From Phlebiopsis flavidoalba (taxonomy: Eukaryota; Basidiomycota; Agaricomycetes; Polyporales; Phanerochaetaceae): a DNA stretch of 64,000 bases. Below, in pieces: positions 23,942-42,184 of the stretch. Below the pieces are notes generated by a model. It ran no database searches and was not told the origin of the DNA. It worked only from the letters and a program-made list of their open reading frames with translations. Made by a program: the position numbers and the translations under genes. Where the stretch lies: positions 57,706 to 121,705 of the forward strand of contig JAOCPU010000075.1 in assembly GCA_035772785.1 (NCBI GenBank), given 5' to 3'. Every line of letters starts with the position of its first letter. Position 1 is the first letter of the stretch.

Positions 23942-24797
23942 GGTGACGATCTTGAGTGCTAAAGCGAGGTGAGCTTCATCCAATGTTATTCAAGGCTATT
24001 TAACTCAGTGTTGGTGTAGGTCCATTGCGCGGCGCGCGCGCGCCGGCCCGTCATGGCTTGCGAAACACAGTCCCATGTCAGCGTTCCACAGCACCTTCCT
24101 CGTTATCCGCACCACAACTCTGCGCCCAATCACTATGGCGTGAGAACGTTGAAAGGCGTGGTTTCACATTCCGCCTCATATCGTGTTCAGACATGGCACG
24201 GGACTGTCGTCGCTATCATGGCTCAGCCAAACAGGAAGTCATGCTCATCGGTGCGGTTCTAGAGCGACGCCCACGAGAGAGTAAAGTGCCAATCTGCTGT
24301 CCGTTTGGGACGCTAGTCCGCTCCAGGCTCCTCCCAGGAACCCGTCATGCTCCTTCGTTTATCCCACCCAGTTCTGTTATGTCTCCACGGATGGCTATCA
24401 GGTGTTTTCGCATCATCAAACTCAACGCGATAGTCTCCAAAAAGAAACTTTATAACTTTCCCATAGAAACCAAAGTCTCATGACCGCGTCTGTATAGAAT
24501 CTGCGTCGGAGTTTATCGTGATTCAAACGCTGACCTGCGTCAGAATTGACCGCCAAAACATTCTAACACCGAAAGCTCTAGTCGCTCTATCCTAGCACTC
24601 GAAGTCAAAATTTTTGGCTTTCGACCGCCCTATCGATCGCGGCCCGTTTCGGGACAGACTAGCCTGCGACGCTAAATTTCAGGTACGCGGGGAAATATCG
24701 ACATCGACTCTTGAGATTTATATCAGTCTCCTAACAATCATCATAGATCTTCACCCGTCGTCTACCCACTACGAACTCCCCCTGGAGGCTTGTCATC
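23942..24797. promoter_or_regulatory. Divergent intergenic region between oxidoreductase and MFS permease
   Basis: 856 bp separate the two start codons. A perfect 14-bp self-complementary sequence, GGCGCGCGCGCGCC, lies at about 24030-24043. Overlapping short frames (24025-24483, 24053-24262) show no signature. A shared promoter is inferred from position only. Confidence 0.45.
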
Positions 24798-27344
24798 ATG
24801 CCCTCCGATGATACACCAAGGCGTTCATTAATCGACGAAGAGAAGAAAAATCGAAAGTTCAACACGAAGAGATAGTACTCAATCCCCGAGACAACATTGC
24901 TTCCTCGAGTTCATGTCAGAAGGATGCAGCACTTGAAATCTTGGGCATAGATGCCCCGCCTGTCCATATCACTCTGGAGCAGGATCGCTCTGTTCTCAAG
25001 AAAATAGATCTATGGCTAATGCCTATTATCGTCATGGTCTATTTTCTACAACAATTAGACAAGTAAGCACAATCAAAGGCGAAGGAAATGACGCGTTGAC
25101 GTAAAGACAGATCTTCTTTGTCATACGCGTCCGTGTTCAACATTGCTGGAGAAGCTCGTAAGTTAATATGGTCCATACCCTTTTCCCATTTACTCATGCC
25201 CTTTAATATCGTAATAGATCTCGTCGGTACACAGTACAGTTGGCTTGGCAGCATTGTCTACGTGGCACAAATGGTATGGCAGCCGGTCTCAGCTTATTTT
25301 TGGTGAAGCTACCTGTGGCCAAATGGTGTACGTGTCCCCTCTCTTTATCTTTTGTCTGCTATCTGACCGATGGCGTACTAGTATTCTTCAATGTACTGTT
25401 ATGGGGCGTTGCTGTCTCTCTTGTACCGCCGCAGCGAACGACTTTAAGAGCCTGCTAGTAACACGATTCTTCTTAGGCATATTTGAGGCCACAGTCGGTA
25501 GGGGGGGCATCTCATTCTAACCCAGTAAAAACTCAAATCCCTGCGGATAGCGCCGTGCTTCATCGCGATCACTCAGATGGTAAGTTGTATGCGAGATTTA
25601 AAAATATAGCGAGCAGTGCTTATAATTTTGATAGTGGTGGAGGAGGCGGGAGCAAACTTTGCGTCTTGCAATCTGGTTTGCCGCAAACGGTGCAACCGGG
25701 ATCGTGCGTTTTCACTGGCTTCGGCGTTGATTGCTAGGAATGCTGTCAATTGATGGACCTTCCACAGGTCGGCTCGCTCATTTCCTGGGGAATAGGCCAC
25801 ATTAACGGCAGGTTTACATCCTTACCAGGTGAATATCGATCATATCCTCATGATAGAAGCTCTGAACGGTTGTCGCAGTCCATTTTTCTTTTCATAGGCC
25901 TATTGACGGTGGTTCTATCACCGCTCGTCTGGTAACCCGAAACTCCAAGAAGTTTAGCCCATGACACCAAACGCTTATTCGGCGTTGTTAGGTTCATACT
26001 CCCGGATTCTCCGGTCAAGGCACGATTTCTTAGCCACGAGAAAAGTTAATGGCGGTTGAACGTCTGCGGGCCAATAACATGGCGAGAGAGCATCTTCTGA
26101 GCATTGAGTGATCGTACTGATGAGTTGCATAGGGAACGGAAACAAAGGAATGGAAATGGGAGCAGGTCTGGGAGCTTGTGAAAGACATTAAGACGTACCT
26201 TTGGTTTGCCCTGCTATTTCTGTGCGCGTAAGTGATGCCTTACCAACAGATTATTGAGCTTCACGTATTTATATTATCAGCCTCCCTAGTGGCGGGATTG
26301 GAACGTTTGGACCCCTTATCATCAAAGGGTTTGGATTTGACCAGGTCTATAGAACTCCCACATGTCTTGGACTTACCTGATCGTTCCAGCAGTTTCAGAC
26401 TTTACTCTTCAATATTCCCTTCTCAGCCCTTCAAGTCATACTCATCGTCTCCGCTGCATGGATAGCGACGAAAATCAAACTCAAGTGGCCCGTAGTGTTC
26501 TTTCTCTGTCTCCCCCCGATTGCGGGGTCTTCCGCTCTTCTCATTCTAGGGGGAGGGGTCCGGAAATGCGCAACAAACTTCTCGGCTGCTACTACGTGGT
26601 ATGCCCGTGTTTATTCCTACAAAAACCTATAACTAACAGCTTCATCTGAGACAGCTCTCTTTCTTCCCCACTCTTCAACCGATGCTGTACACATGGAGCA
26701 GTCAGAACACTGCCGGACATACTAAGAAAGTATGTACCACTGGTATGTATCTACTACGTACCACGGATCGGAGTGCTATTAACGTTTTTTTGTATTTAAG
26801 GCGTAGTGTTCGTCGCACAATGCGTTGGAAATGCAAGCGTTTGCTTGACTCCGTATAGATTCTATCTGATGGGGCGTTACACAGATCGTAGGACCGCTAC
26901 TGTATACAACCGATGAAGCTCCCTTCTATCGTCGTGGGCTTGTAGCAGAGTGTGTTTCCTATACATGACTATATTGGCATCGCGCTAATGCTCGTCGCGT
27001 TCAGCTTAACTTGCTGGATCTTGCTGGCTGTGCTCACTCTGTGCGTCTCCTCCGCCGCCTGCAAACCACTAACTGCGAATCTTACAGCCAGTACAGAATC
27101 ACTGCGTTTTATCTTTCTCTCCTGAACAAACGCCATGCCCTGACTCGCAAGCGCCTGGGGAAGACGGCGGAAACCGTTGACATAAGCCTGGAAACCACGG
27201 AAAAGTCCGCCGAGATCCGCAAAGAAATCGAAGAGAAAGGGCAGATCCGCGGCACGAATATGATCACACTCAACAGCAAGATCAACAGCTTTTTCGATGA
27301 CATAACAGACAATTTGAACGAAGACTTTCATATATGTATTATGA
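24798..27344 (+). CDS. MFS permease of the Dal5/allantoate family, second subfamily (copy D)
   Basis: The ATG at 24798 starts a Ser/Glu-rich N-terminus; a stop appears after 23 codons, but a one-base shift in the AAAAA run near 24846 restores a frame through EILGIDAPPVHITLEQDRSV to KKIDLWLMPIIVMVYFLQQL (about 24995-25060). SSLSYASVFNI, GTQYSWLGSIVYVAQMVWQP (about 25227-25290), SLLVTRFFLGIFEATV (about 25450-25497), GSLISWGIGHING (about 25770-25810) and a FILPDSPVKARFL block (about 25990-26035) follow. The C-terminal tail reads YLSLLNKRHALTRKRLGKTA and DDITDNLNEDF; removing one T from the TTT at 27326-27328 gives NEDFIYVL and a stop at 27342-27344, the usual end of this family. Its sequence differs clearly from copies A-C, so it is a separate subfamily, not a recent duplicate. 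It probably imports an anion processed by the divergent Gfo/Idh oxidoreductase. Confidence 0.9.
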
Positions 27345-29925
27345 TGTACTAATCATTCCCTATGAGGTCACTATAGCGTTTTAATTGATGCGAGAAGGAA
27401 TTTTTGGCGTTTTTCCAAAGCAGAATAATGAGCACTGAACCGGAAAAAAGTGTTATGTTCGGCTGAGAACATTTTTTACCGTTCTTATACCAGTCATAGG
27501 TACGCTATCCAATGTACTTTGCTGCTCAAAAGTCGAGATGTTACGAGTCGGTGATAAGACATGTACTTCAACACATCATTGAACATGCTACAATTACAAC
27601 GGGCGAGAACGAGAAGCTCTCCAACTTCATTGACAAGTCTAGTGCTAAGGTATTAGCGACTCTAAAAAGCCTCAGCAATTATCGCAGACCATACCCCGAC
27701 GGAGAAAGCAGCGGTTGTGATGCCAAGATCGATGCTTCGCCGTAGAGGGGGTGAAAACGCAGGTGGGGTACCCGCGCAGGCAACTGGCAAAAGAACCTAT
27801 TAATAACTGGCTGTGGCACATCATCTTGAATCTGGGGGTCTCGGCACAGAGCAGTTTTGCGGTGCATGTCTGCGGCATCGGGTTTGCGAAGTGCGAAGCT
27901 GGCCGCTGTAGCGACTATTGACCATTTGGAGAGGATGAGATATTTCATCTAAAAATTAGATAGTGCGTGAACAATTCCGTGAAAGGGCAGGACTCGCAGT
28001 GGAATTGACGTACGATCAACAAGTATCAAGTATGAGCAGAAATGTGGAGTTGCACTGAGTGGTATGTGACACCGGTGTGTCTACTTAGAAGGAACGAGAC
28101 TAACCAGTATAAAACCCTTTTATACGTCGAACCAGAAAATTGTCTACTAAGAGATCCTGACTCGTCGGTTGTGGAGGAACATACATTAAAAACACCCTGA
28201 TCGCTTTGCTCATGCATAATTTCTATCAGAACTTGAGAAGTGTGACAAGTTGGACAGTTAATCACAACAGCGCATATGACGGTACATGATACTCCGCCTG
28301 AGAAAATACAGATCGCGACGTCAACGTGTGTTTTGAATGGATGGAAGTGTTAAATGTGATATTTTTGTGGTTCAATAATAGTACCGAGGACAAACAGACT
28401 GTGGGATGTGAGGTCCACCGGCCAGCAATATTGGTATCCGTAGGAGAACCAACTAAAAAAAACGAAAGAAAACAGACACGCCTCTAGGATCAGTCGATGA
28501 AAGTGATCGCACAGTGTTTACCATTAGTACATGTTACAGTGGTATTCACTGGTAAATGTGACACGGTAGCTCCTCAATGCTGATTCAAAACTACCGAAGT
28601 GGTTTATTTTGGAACAATACCTTTGGGCTTTACTAAACTATAGAGTAAAATACGACTGCAACATCAAATCATCACGTTTTGGAAACTTGTTCTCTTTGGC
28701 AATAGCGGACGCTTGATTAAATTCGAATTTAAGTGATCATTTACTAGCCCGCAGCTTGTTTTGTGTCCACGTACTTATCAGGTCTTCTTGCGGGCCGTTG
28801 TGAATTTTGAACCTCGACAGTTCGGGGAAGGCTATTAATCCAGGGCTAAAGATAGACACAAACCCATATGTTAAGTAAGCTTACATCCAGAAAATAGTGT
28901 ATCTGAAGTACTATGCTCCTTGAGAAGGCTGATACACCGAGAAAGATTCCTACGGCATATAGCCAGGCCGCGGCTCGTCGGGTACTATAGTACTACTACC
29001 ACACAAGAAACTCCACACAGACTGTCACAATTGAGTCATGCTCGGTGTTTATTACATTCACATGATGTACTTACACAAATACCCTGGGAAGCATCCAAGT
29101 GACCTGAACATGGTGTAACGTGCAGTCAGCAGTAGATTGTAATCCATGGCATCTGCCTGCTCCTGAACAATCGACTCAAAACGTTCAGAACATTCGCGCC
29201 TCAAGAATAAAATTAAGGTCGTTCAATGATTAACAAAAATAAGAGTAAATTGGACGACGTATCTATCTCGTCTTCGATGACAGGAGCACAGGGCAGATCA
29301 TCGTTAGCATATCACACCCATAATATCAAGTTTTTTGGTATTACCGCTGGTCTGGTATGTTGACAATGACGACCGTAAGTAAGTTGCTATATGACGTCGT
29401 AATACGTAGCCTCTTCATCTTTTCGATGATTCAGTCGTGGATAGGTACCCCGATCGCAATGCGACCTGAGAGAGACTATCATGGGAAATCCTTGCCCTTT
29501 CGGTTTTGTAAAGTTCAGTTGTACGGCTGTCAAGGTTGAGAGGTTAGATGGCTTCCCCCGCCCAGAGTGTGTTGCCGCTAGTCTTCATCCCTCCCGTGAA
29601 AGTATCAGATCAACTTGAAGAAACATCAAACTGCAAGGGACTCCATTGGTCCCGGGGCAGATGATTGCAACGTCCCATCTTGTCACCTTGCACCACCACC
29701 GCTGCTGCTTCTCAAACTGATACGTAGCCTATATTTCTCAGCTTACTCATGGTATTGTTTAGGCCAGCCAGCGTTGGTTCGCGGATTTGACTTGTGCACC
29801 GTCCCCGCAAAGACGCTGTGGAGACATCCTACGAGTATAGAATAACTCCGGTGGCTCATATCATTCATGAGATCAGCGATACAAAACATTTGAGCGCGAT
29901 AAGCTCAGTAGGACGAAATAAAGCA
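27345..29925. other. No gene recognised
   Basis: About 2.6 kb with only short open frames on both strands, slightly AT-rich in 28000-29400. The longest frames (27512-27745, 27679-27948, 28026-28265, 29615-29845) have no domain signature and no good intron-exon continuation. Confidence 0.5.
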
Positions 29926-29938
29926 GGGGGGGGGGGGG
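29926..29938. repeat. 13-G homopolymer
   Basis: Uninterrupted run of 13 G about 70 bases beyond the 3' end of the first SDR gene. Confidence 0.9.
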
Positions 29939-30008
29939 AGCAACATCCAAGAGAACCCATCATTTCACAGTCTCTGGACCAGTGCTAGATGCGACAAGTG
30001 TAAACGTC

Positions 30009-31074
30009 TCAATTCTTCTTCGCAATCTGTAGCTCCTGGTCCATGGCTTTGAACAGCTCCTTCTTAAGCAGGCTATCGGGAAGTATGGTAACACTGCACG
30101 TCTGCAGAGCATGGGGCCAATACGGGATGACCGCAGGTAACCCACATCCGATGCACTGCACGAAATGCTTTCCGAACACCTCCGAGCTTGGCGTAACAGC
30201 GAAGTCTCTGCTTTGTGCGAGCCTGAAGCGTGACGCTTCCCACGTCCATGTAGATCGTAGACACGTTTGGCGCATGAGGCAGACGGAAGGCCTCGTCGAG
30301 ACCCAAGGGCGCCGCTTAGCTGCGCAGGGGGAATGATTTGTGGCACCGTACGGAACGATGCGCGGAATGGGGTAGGCGGAGGAGTTAGCGAGCCGACAAA
30401 GTCTATTTCGGTAGGGCCCGGAGAGGCGGCGGAGACTGGGGGAGGACCGCACGGGTAAGGAGAAGGGGAAAGAGTGCGTTTGCGGCGTATGTCATATCAA
30501 TAGGTCAGAAGCCGGTACACCGTCGATACTTGATACGTAAAGAGGGTTAAGGGTCATAACATTCCCGACATAGGTCGAGGGTAACTCACTTAGTAGGTTC
30601 GAACAGGTAGCGCTAAGACCGAACGTTGTTGCTGACTCTAGCGTGACTCATCCAGGCCGCTCCCATTGCGCTGGCTGCTGCAGCCCTCAAAGTCGACCAT
30701 CGGGGTCCTATTCGCATGTTTCACCCATCAGCTTGAACGTCCTTTCTCCCCACCAGAGGACTTGATCTCCTCCTAGCACCCTATCCTGCAGACTTCTCCT
30801 CGTGTTGCTACCCATGCAGGTGATGAAGTGTTGAAATCCTTTTCGTGTAAGAGCTAGCGTCCATTCGCAACAGCCTTGCCCATAGGCCGGATCCGTGAGC
30901 ACCGAGTAATCGTATGCGAATAAGATTTGGGACTGTGCAAGTAGCGTTTCGACCGCGGGAGTGTATCAGTGTGACTCAAAAGTAGATGGCGGCCAAACGT
31001 AGAACGAGTAATGCTGTACTGCGTCACGACGCAAGGCTCCTACCGCAAGAAATAGCTGTGGTTCCTTAAACCAT
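30009..31074 (-). CDS. Short-chain dehydrogenase/reductase, paralogue 1 (3-ketoacyl/hydroxysteroid reductase-like)
   Basis: NAD(P)-dependent SDR. From ATG 31074 one reads a hydrophobic N-terminus, a PKSY block, a damaged TGxxxGxG loop (about 30870-30900), LARKGF (about 30835), EEIKSSGGE (about 30760), a degraded NNVG strand (about 30630), ALFPLLLTRAVLP (about 30447-30480), LRRLSGP and IPRIVPYGATK (about 30345-30375), which holds the catalytic YxxxK. TPSSEVFGKHFVQCIGCGLP (about 30140-30200) and YWPHALQ follow; the stop is at 30009-30011 after LQIAKKN. Order and spacing match the next gene (31740-32746) throughout, so the two are tandem duplicates. This copy has more frame breaks, including the cofactor loop and the second codon after the start, and could be decaying. 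The hydrophobic N-terminus and YGATK context resemble membrane-bound reductases of the HSD17B12/Ifa38 group, but the substrate is not known. Confidence 0.82.
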
Positions 31075-31739
31075 ATCGTAGCCTGAAAAGCTTGTTTAGG
31101 TACAAAGTCTCAGGTTATGGCACTGAGGGGGTGTGAGTTGTTTTCAAAGTCCTGCTCCAAGCACAGAGGCGAGTGTGGACAGAAAGTAAGGAGCGTGTGG
31201 GAATCTCAATTGTCTATGGTCACTGTTGGAAGAGAAAAGGTCCGGGGACACCCCATTTTGGCAAATGGAAGGCTTTTGATCCCTAACACGACACCAAATA
31301 GCATCACACCTGAGCGCGTGAGCCTCGGTAGCCCCTCCGAAACTGTAAAGATGTCGCAAAATGGACGTGAAAAGGCTAATGGTAATCTTTTTGTGGACTC
31401 AGGCAGAATATAATCTAATTTCACAAGCCATGACAATTGCGCCTAGGAGAAAGACAAGTAGAAGAGGGTGGAACCATTTGCAAGTTGTTGCTGGTCACGA
31501 CATATAAGTAACTGAAGGGGGGAAACGCCACCGACGTAGACAACAGATGAATTCCCCTATCCCACACAAAACGCAAAAAATATGTTTTAACACACCTAGA
31601 TGAGGCGTGCATGCAAAAGATTTTATAAGAGTTCCCAGTAACATGAAACAATCATCGCGGATTTCTGGTCCGTTAACATCTGATTTTACATGCTCACTCG
31701 GAGGGTCAATACCGAGACCCGAGGTAGTAAGGCGACGTT
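31075..31739. other. Spacer between tandem SDR genes, with duplicated upstream sequence
   Basis: Holds the promoter of SDR paralogue 1 and the 3' end of paralogue 2. The stretch around 31255-31290 (TTTTGGCAAATGGAAGGC...CCTAACACGACAC) resembles 32920-32960 upstream of paralogue 2 (GATTGGCAAAGCGAGGAC...CCTAACACGGCAC), so promoter sequence was duplicated along with the gene. Confidence 0.55.
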
Positions 31740-32746
31740 TCATCCCTTTTTGACCAGACTGAGCTCTAATTCCATAACCTTGAGCATCTCCTTCCGCAAT
31801 AACACTATCTGGGAGTAGTCCAACCAGGGATGTCTGCAGCACATGGGGCCAATATGGGACAATTGACGGGTGTCCACATCCGATGCAGTGCACAAAATGC
31901 TTCGCGAAGGTCTTTGCGTCCGGCGTAAACGTCGAGGTTGGCATCGGGTGCGATACCGAGGTCACGCTGGCCGACATTCATGTACAGCGTCGACACGTTC
32001 GGGGTACGTGTAGCGCGGAAGTGTTCGTCCGAGCCGAGGGCGCCGCTGAGTTGCTTTCAGGAAGGCTTTTTTGGTCGCGCCGTACGGGATGAGGCGTGGA
32101 ATTGGCAGCATGTTGGACACAGACCCGACGAATACGATTTGCGCGGGGCCGGAGAGACGACGCAGGTTAGGGAGGATGGCGCGCGTCAGGAGGAAAGGGA
32201 AGAGGGCGTTGCGGCGGATATCGGCCAGCAGGTCGGACGTGGCAGGTATCCCGTCTAGGCTAAATAGTTCAAACACTGAGGTCAGAGCAAGGCGAAACAA
32301 TCAAAAATATGCGTACGTGTATTCGCGTGGCGGGCGCGCTCTCCCCGACATTGTGATGTGAATGACCAGGGTGATGTCCAGGCCTTCCCACTGGGCAACG
32401 GGCGGCCTCAAAATCAACTTCAGAAATCGTCTGCATCATGGCAACCATAGTCTGATGTCTTTTTCCAGTCCAGAAGATCTGATCTCTTCCTGTACTTTCT
32501 TCAGCTTCTCCTCATTCCTCCCGTGCAGAATAAGGTTGAAGCCCTTGCTGTATAGCTCAGTTGCAAATGCTTTGCCTATACCGTCGGTCGCTCCAGTAAT
32601 CAAGGCGTAGGACTTGGGGCCATGAAGAGATACCGTCCGACACCAGATGGGCCAAAGTAGACGGCGGCCAGGCTGAGGAGAGAAATTGTTGCCCGTGCAG
32701 CAACGAAGGCTCCTGCGACAGACAGCACTTGAGTAATAGAGATCAT
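31740..32746 (-). CDS. Short-chain dehydrogenase/reductase, paralogue 2 (3-ketoacyl/hydroxysteroid reductase-like)
   Basis: From ATG 32746 the protein starts [20 protein letters not shown], a hydrophobic segment that probably anchors it in the ER membrane, then [19 protein letters not shown] (about 32555-32610). TGATDGIG is the complete SDR cofactor loop. Next are [19 protein letters not shown] (about 32495-32550), a VIHNVGESA strand (about 32340-32360), [20 protein letters not shown] (about 32150-32210), VFVGSVSN with the catalytic Ser (about 32110-32130), [16 protein letters not shown] with YxxxK (about 32060-32105), [10 protein letters not shown] (about 31970), [20 protein letters not shown] (about 31860-31915) and YWPHVLQTS. 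The stop is at 31740-31742 after ELSLVKKG. It is the better-preserved member of the tandem pair, with most of its breaks between about 31920 and 32080. Length near 310 residues fits the family. Confidence 0.88.
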
Positions 32747-33329
32747 AGAAGGAGCAAGGCCTATTGATTCATGCACGCGTCAAAAATATCGGATGGCTGA
32801 GCTTGGTCCAGGTTGAACAGAAGGGAAGGAAGGGAGAAGGTGGGGAAGACTTCGAGTCGGGCCCATGCACAAACCCCGCCATCAAAATGATGTGATTGCG
32901 GCCAAAATATCCCGAGCCACGATTGGCAAAGCGAGGACTTTGGATCCTAACACGGCACAAACAGCTGTGAGGAACTCCTGCGAACTTGGACTTATTATCT
33001 TGTGATTCCAGTAAGAGCCGGCCCTAACTTTGATTAGGTTATGTAAGAGACCCATCATACTTTGATTTGCGCGTCATACCGGCATGCAGCCATGTCTACG
33101 GGCAACGATGCTCCTCAAGCCGCTGCGGATAGTCACGTACCCAGCGCATGTTCAGTTATTTCGATTCACTCCTGAGCCGTATTATTAGAGCGTTTTGTAG
33201 TAAGATTGAGACATTCTGATACAGGTCATAGGTGTTTGTTTTTTATGTGAAAAAATTGGTCGCCCATTCAAGTAGAGTCTTAAGCCGAACCACATGTCGC
33301 AAATTTCCCCACGGGCTCACGAGAAGACC
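32747..33329. other. Intergenic, promoter side of SDR paralogue 2
   Basis: No recognisable gene. Contains the CCTAACACGGCAC stretch also found, with changes, upstream of SDR paralogue 1. Confidence 0.5.
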
Positions 33330-33565
33330 GTCTCAAGGACGTCTCAACGTAATAAACGCCCTATAGGGAGCCGATGTCTCTTTGAGACATCAAAATGATT
33401 GCCGGGCACGAGTTGTCTCATAGGTCCCCTCATCAGGCCCTCCAAAGGCCTCTCAACACGGTCTCAGGGCGTCTCGTGATCGCTCTCATGAGATATTTCG
33501 TACATCTCAGTGAGACCGAAATCTCTCAACTGTCTCACGAGCCCTCACAAGCGCTCATGGTCTCA
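33330..33565. repeat. Dense cluster of GTCTCA / TGAGAC hexamers
   Basis: GTCTCA occurs at 33330, 33341, 33415, 33461, 33532 and 33560, and its complement TGAGAC at 33383 and 33511: eight exact copies in 236 bp, with further near copies (GTCTCT 33376, GTCTCG 33471) and several CTCTCA or ATCTCA. Spacing is irregular, so this is not a simple tandem array. It could be a protein-binding cluster, a degenerate minisatellite or the end of a transposon. Confidence 0.85.
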
Positions 33566-33840
33566 CCCCAAAGATTTTGCGACACAGTGCAGAATAGTGC
33601 CTGACCGCAGGGCCCGGCCAATCGACGAGGTACTGCCTGTCAGCAGCACAATAATGTATCAACCCACCCAGTCACGGGAGCGGCCAGCCTACTGTCCAGG
33701 ACCTCCTTCAACTCGTTCCGTAGCCACGGCTGTCCCTCTCGCCCCCCCGGGCACGTTTTTGTCAATCGCCACTTCGATGCGCTGTAAACGCACTTTGTGC
33801 AGATGGCAGCAAGAGGCCGTCGAACCTGTCCCAAGGGAAG
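33566..33840 (-). other. Orphan Rossmann-like fragment
   Basis: On the minus strand at about 33600-33660 the frame reads YIIVLLTGSTSSIGRALRS, a beta-strand plus TGxxxSIG loop like that of NAD(P)-binding domains. The flanking translation is not recognisable in any frame. It may be a relic of a reductase domain or chance; I place little weight on it. Confidence 0.2.
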
Positions 33841-35290
33841 CTACACGGATACGTGCCAGCACGTTGAGCGGTCTGTCATCACAGCGAGTGGAAACAGATA
33901 GGGCGTTGTGACACTGAGCTTAAAGAACACGAGTCGCAGTTCCCCCTGAGAGAAGGTCGCCCTGCGCGCACAGAGTGCTCGATAACAGAGAGCGCAGCGT
34001 GGAAAGAACGAATGTCCAGTCCTCGGCGTGCTTGGACTCTGTTCAAGTTTGCACGGCGGTTTCTGCGCAAAAGATACTGCCAATGGCCAGAAGTCCACGA
34101 ACCAAGGTCAAAATTTGGAAAGGCTTTTGCATAATGATGACTGAGCAGAGTTGCAGGAAGTGCCCGAGTAGCCTCCAATGCGCCGGTCTATATTCGAAAG
34201 GAATGGGGTGAGATGATCATTCAGAGAAATGCCTAGGGTAGACTGCCTCCCAACCATGCACCCCAAAGGGCAGCTGATAAGCCCTGTATCGGGCGTTGAC
34301 GGAATAGATTCGCAAGCTGAGCTGCCTGCCAACCCGCCACCAAACACGTTCGCACGAATGAGTCAAGCTTCGGGCCAAATCTGAATACTTTGCGGCTAGA
34401 ACATTTTTCAATCCGACGAAGGGCTTTGGGCTCGAGGGCATTCTTCAGGATACCCAGAAACGGATACTGCAATCTCTCGGGTCCATTGAAGTAATCAGTG
34501 ACAGGGATTCGACCTCTAAATTTGGGCGTGTCCAGGGAGCGGTCTGGGGTGTCTCCAAGCAAGGTCGTCGACAATCTAAGGTTCGCGAAAGTGTGAGGCA
34601 TGAATAGCAGAGGCATGAATAGCAGACTCTGCACTCGCGAAAACAGGGAGAGAACATCGAGCAGATGCTCCGAGTCAGAGTCTACGATGTCGCCGGAGTG
34701 ACTAAGTTCGTCGCAGTTCTATGCGCTCGTACCCAATGCTCGTCTTTTCGTCGGGCCTGTAGATCTGGAGACGGGAGTCCCTACGCCGAGTTTTCAGGAC
34801 ACGTAGGTTGGGAAGAGCCTTCAGCAGCTTGCCTAGAGCGTATCAAGGTTGAGGTGCGTCCAGCTACACCCCGTCGACGAGCACCCGAGGCTCGTAGAGA
34901 CCAACTCGTGCAGTACTGGCCGCGCGCGCGTGCATGTCTCCATGAACTGGAGCAGATCCTCGAAGCTCGCGGAGGACGCTGTCGTGGTCCCAACCATTGT
35001 CTGTGTGGTTTTGTGACATTGCGATTTATGAAAATCGAATCTTGCGGAAGATGGTCGTTGTGAGGCGGGGTGCACCCAAGAGCGACAGACAAGGGCACAA
35101 GCGGCCAATGCATTCTTGTCTGTTATCTAGGGTGTGTGAGGATTTCTATGACACACAGGTCGTCGAACAGCCCATGTCGTCTGTGACGTTGAGATTTGGG
35201 GAGAGGGGGCCATGCACAAGAATGAGAGTGGAGGTACAGGTCACATTCATTGCAAGACGCGTGCATTCGAGCCCTAGGGCGCTCATGATC
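33841..35290 (-). CDS. F-box-like protein with leucine-rich body (fragmentary frame)
   Basis: The clearest stretch, at about 35060-35130, reads ALAACALVCRSWVHPAS, the second helix of an F-box, preceded across an intron by a LCVIEILTHPRDNRQ segment. Downstream pieces are LKALPNLRVLKTRR, RPDEK (about 34745), NLRLSTTLLGDTPDRSLDTP (about 34520-34580), ESLSLITSMDPRDCSIRFWV (about 34455-34510) and ILKNALEPKALRRIE (about 34400-34445), as in the large Agaricomycete F-box families. Such proteins present substrates to SCF ubiquitin ligases. Both ends are uncertain: no start ATG is clear between 35150 and 35345, and the C-terminus fades between 34100 and 33841. Frame breaks are frequent, and a decayed copy cannot be excluded. 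Confidence 0.5.
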
Positions 35291-35690
35291 TCGAGTCGAG
35301 ACGTGCTCGCAGCCGAGGGGCAGAAACGAACGCCCAGGACCACACTGTTAGCGAATCTTAGACGCGGTTTTAAATGTTAATTGGCTAGCAGTGAGAGAGT
35401 TCATGTGAATATTATCCGTTGAATCAGATACAGTACAGCTAGGGTCGTAAGCCAGAAGGAGCCAGCAAGGGGTGGCCGATAACCTGCCACGCAGAGGTCG
35501 TGAGGAAGGAAGAGGAGAGGAAAGTGCCGTTGTGCGCACGAGGAATCAGGAACGTGCGCAGAATATGTAGTACGTATGACAAGTGACTATGGAAGAATGT
35601 CCATGTGGATGAGATGGCTGGAACAGCTCACAACGTGCAGATATGTCTAACGGGATAGACGACCATACGTAGAGCGAATGAGGGAGAAAA
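35291..35690. other. Intergenic, 3' of FKS1
   Basis: Separates the end of FKS1 from the start of the F-box-like gene, both on the minus strand. No gene seen. Confidence 0.5.

Positions 35691-42184
<6,494 letters not shown>

Noticed and set aside
33330..33565. CRISPR-like array
   Set aside because: The repeated unit is only six bases, irregularly spaced and in both orientations, in a eukaryotic genome.
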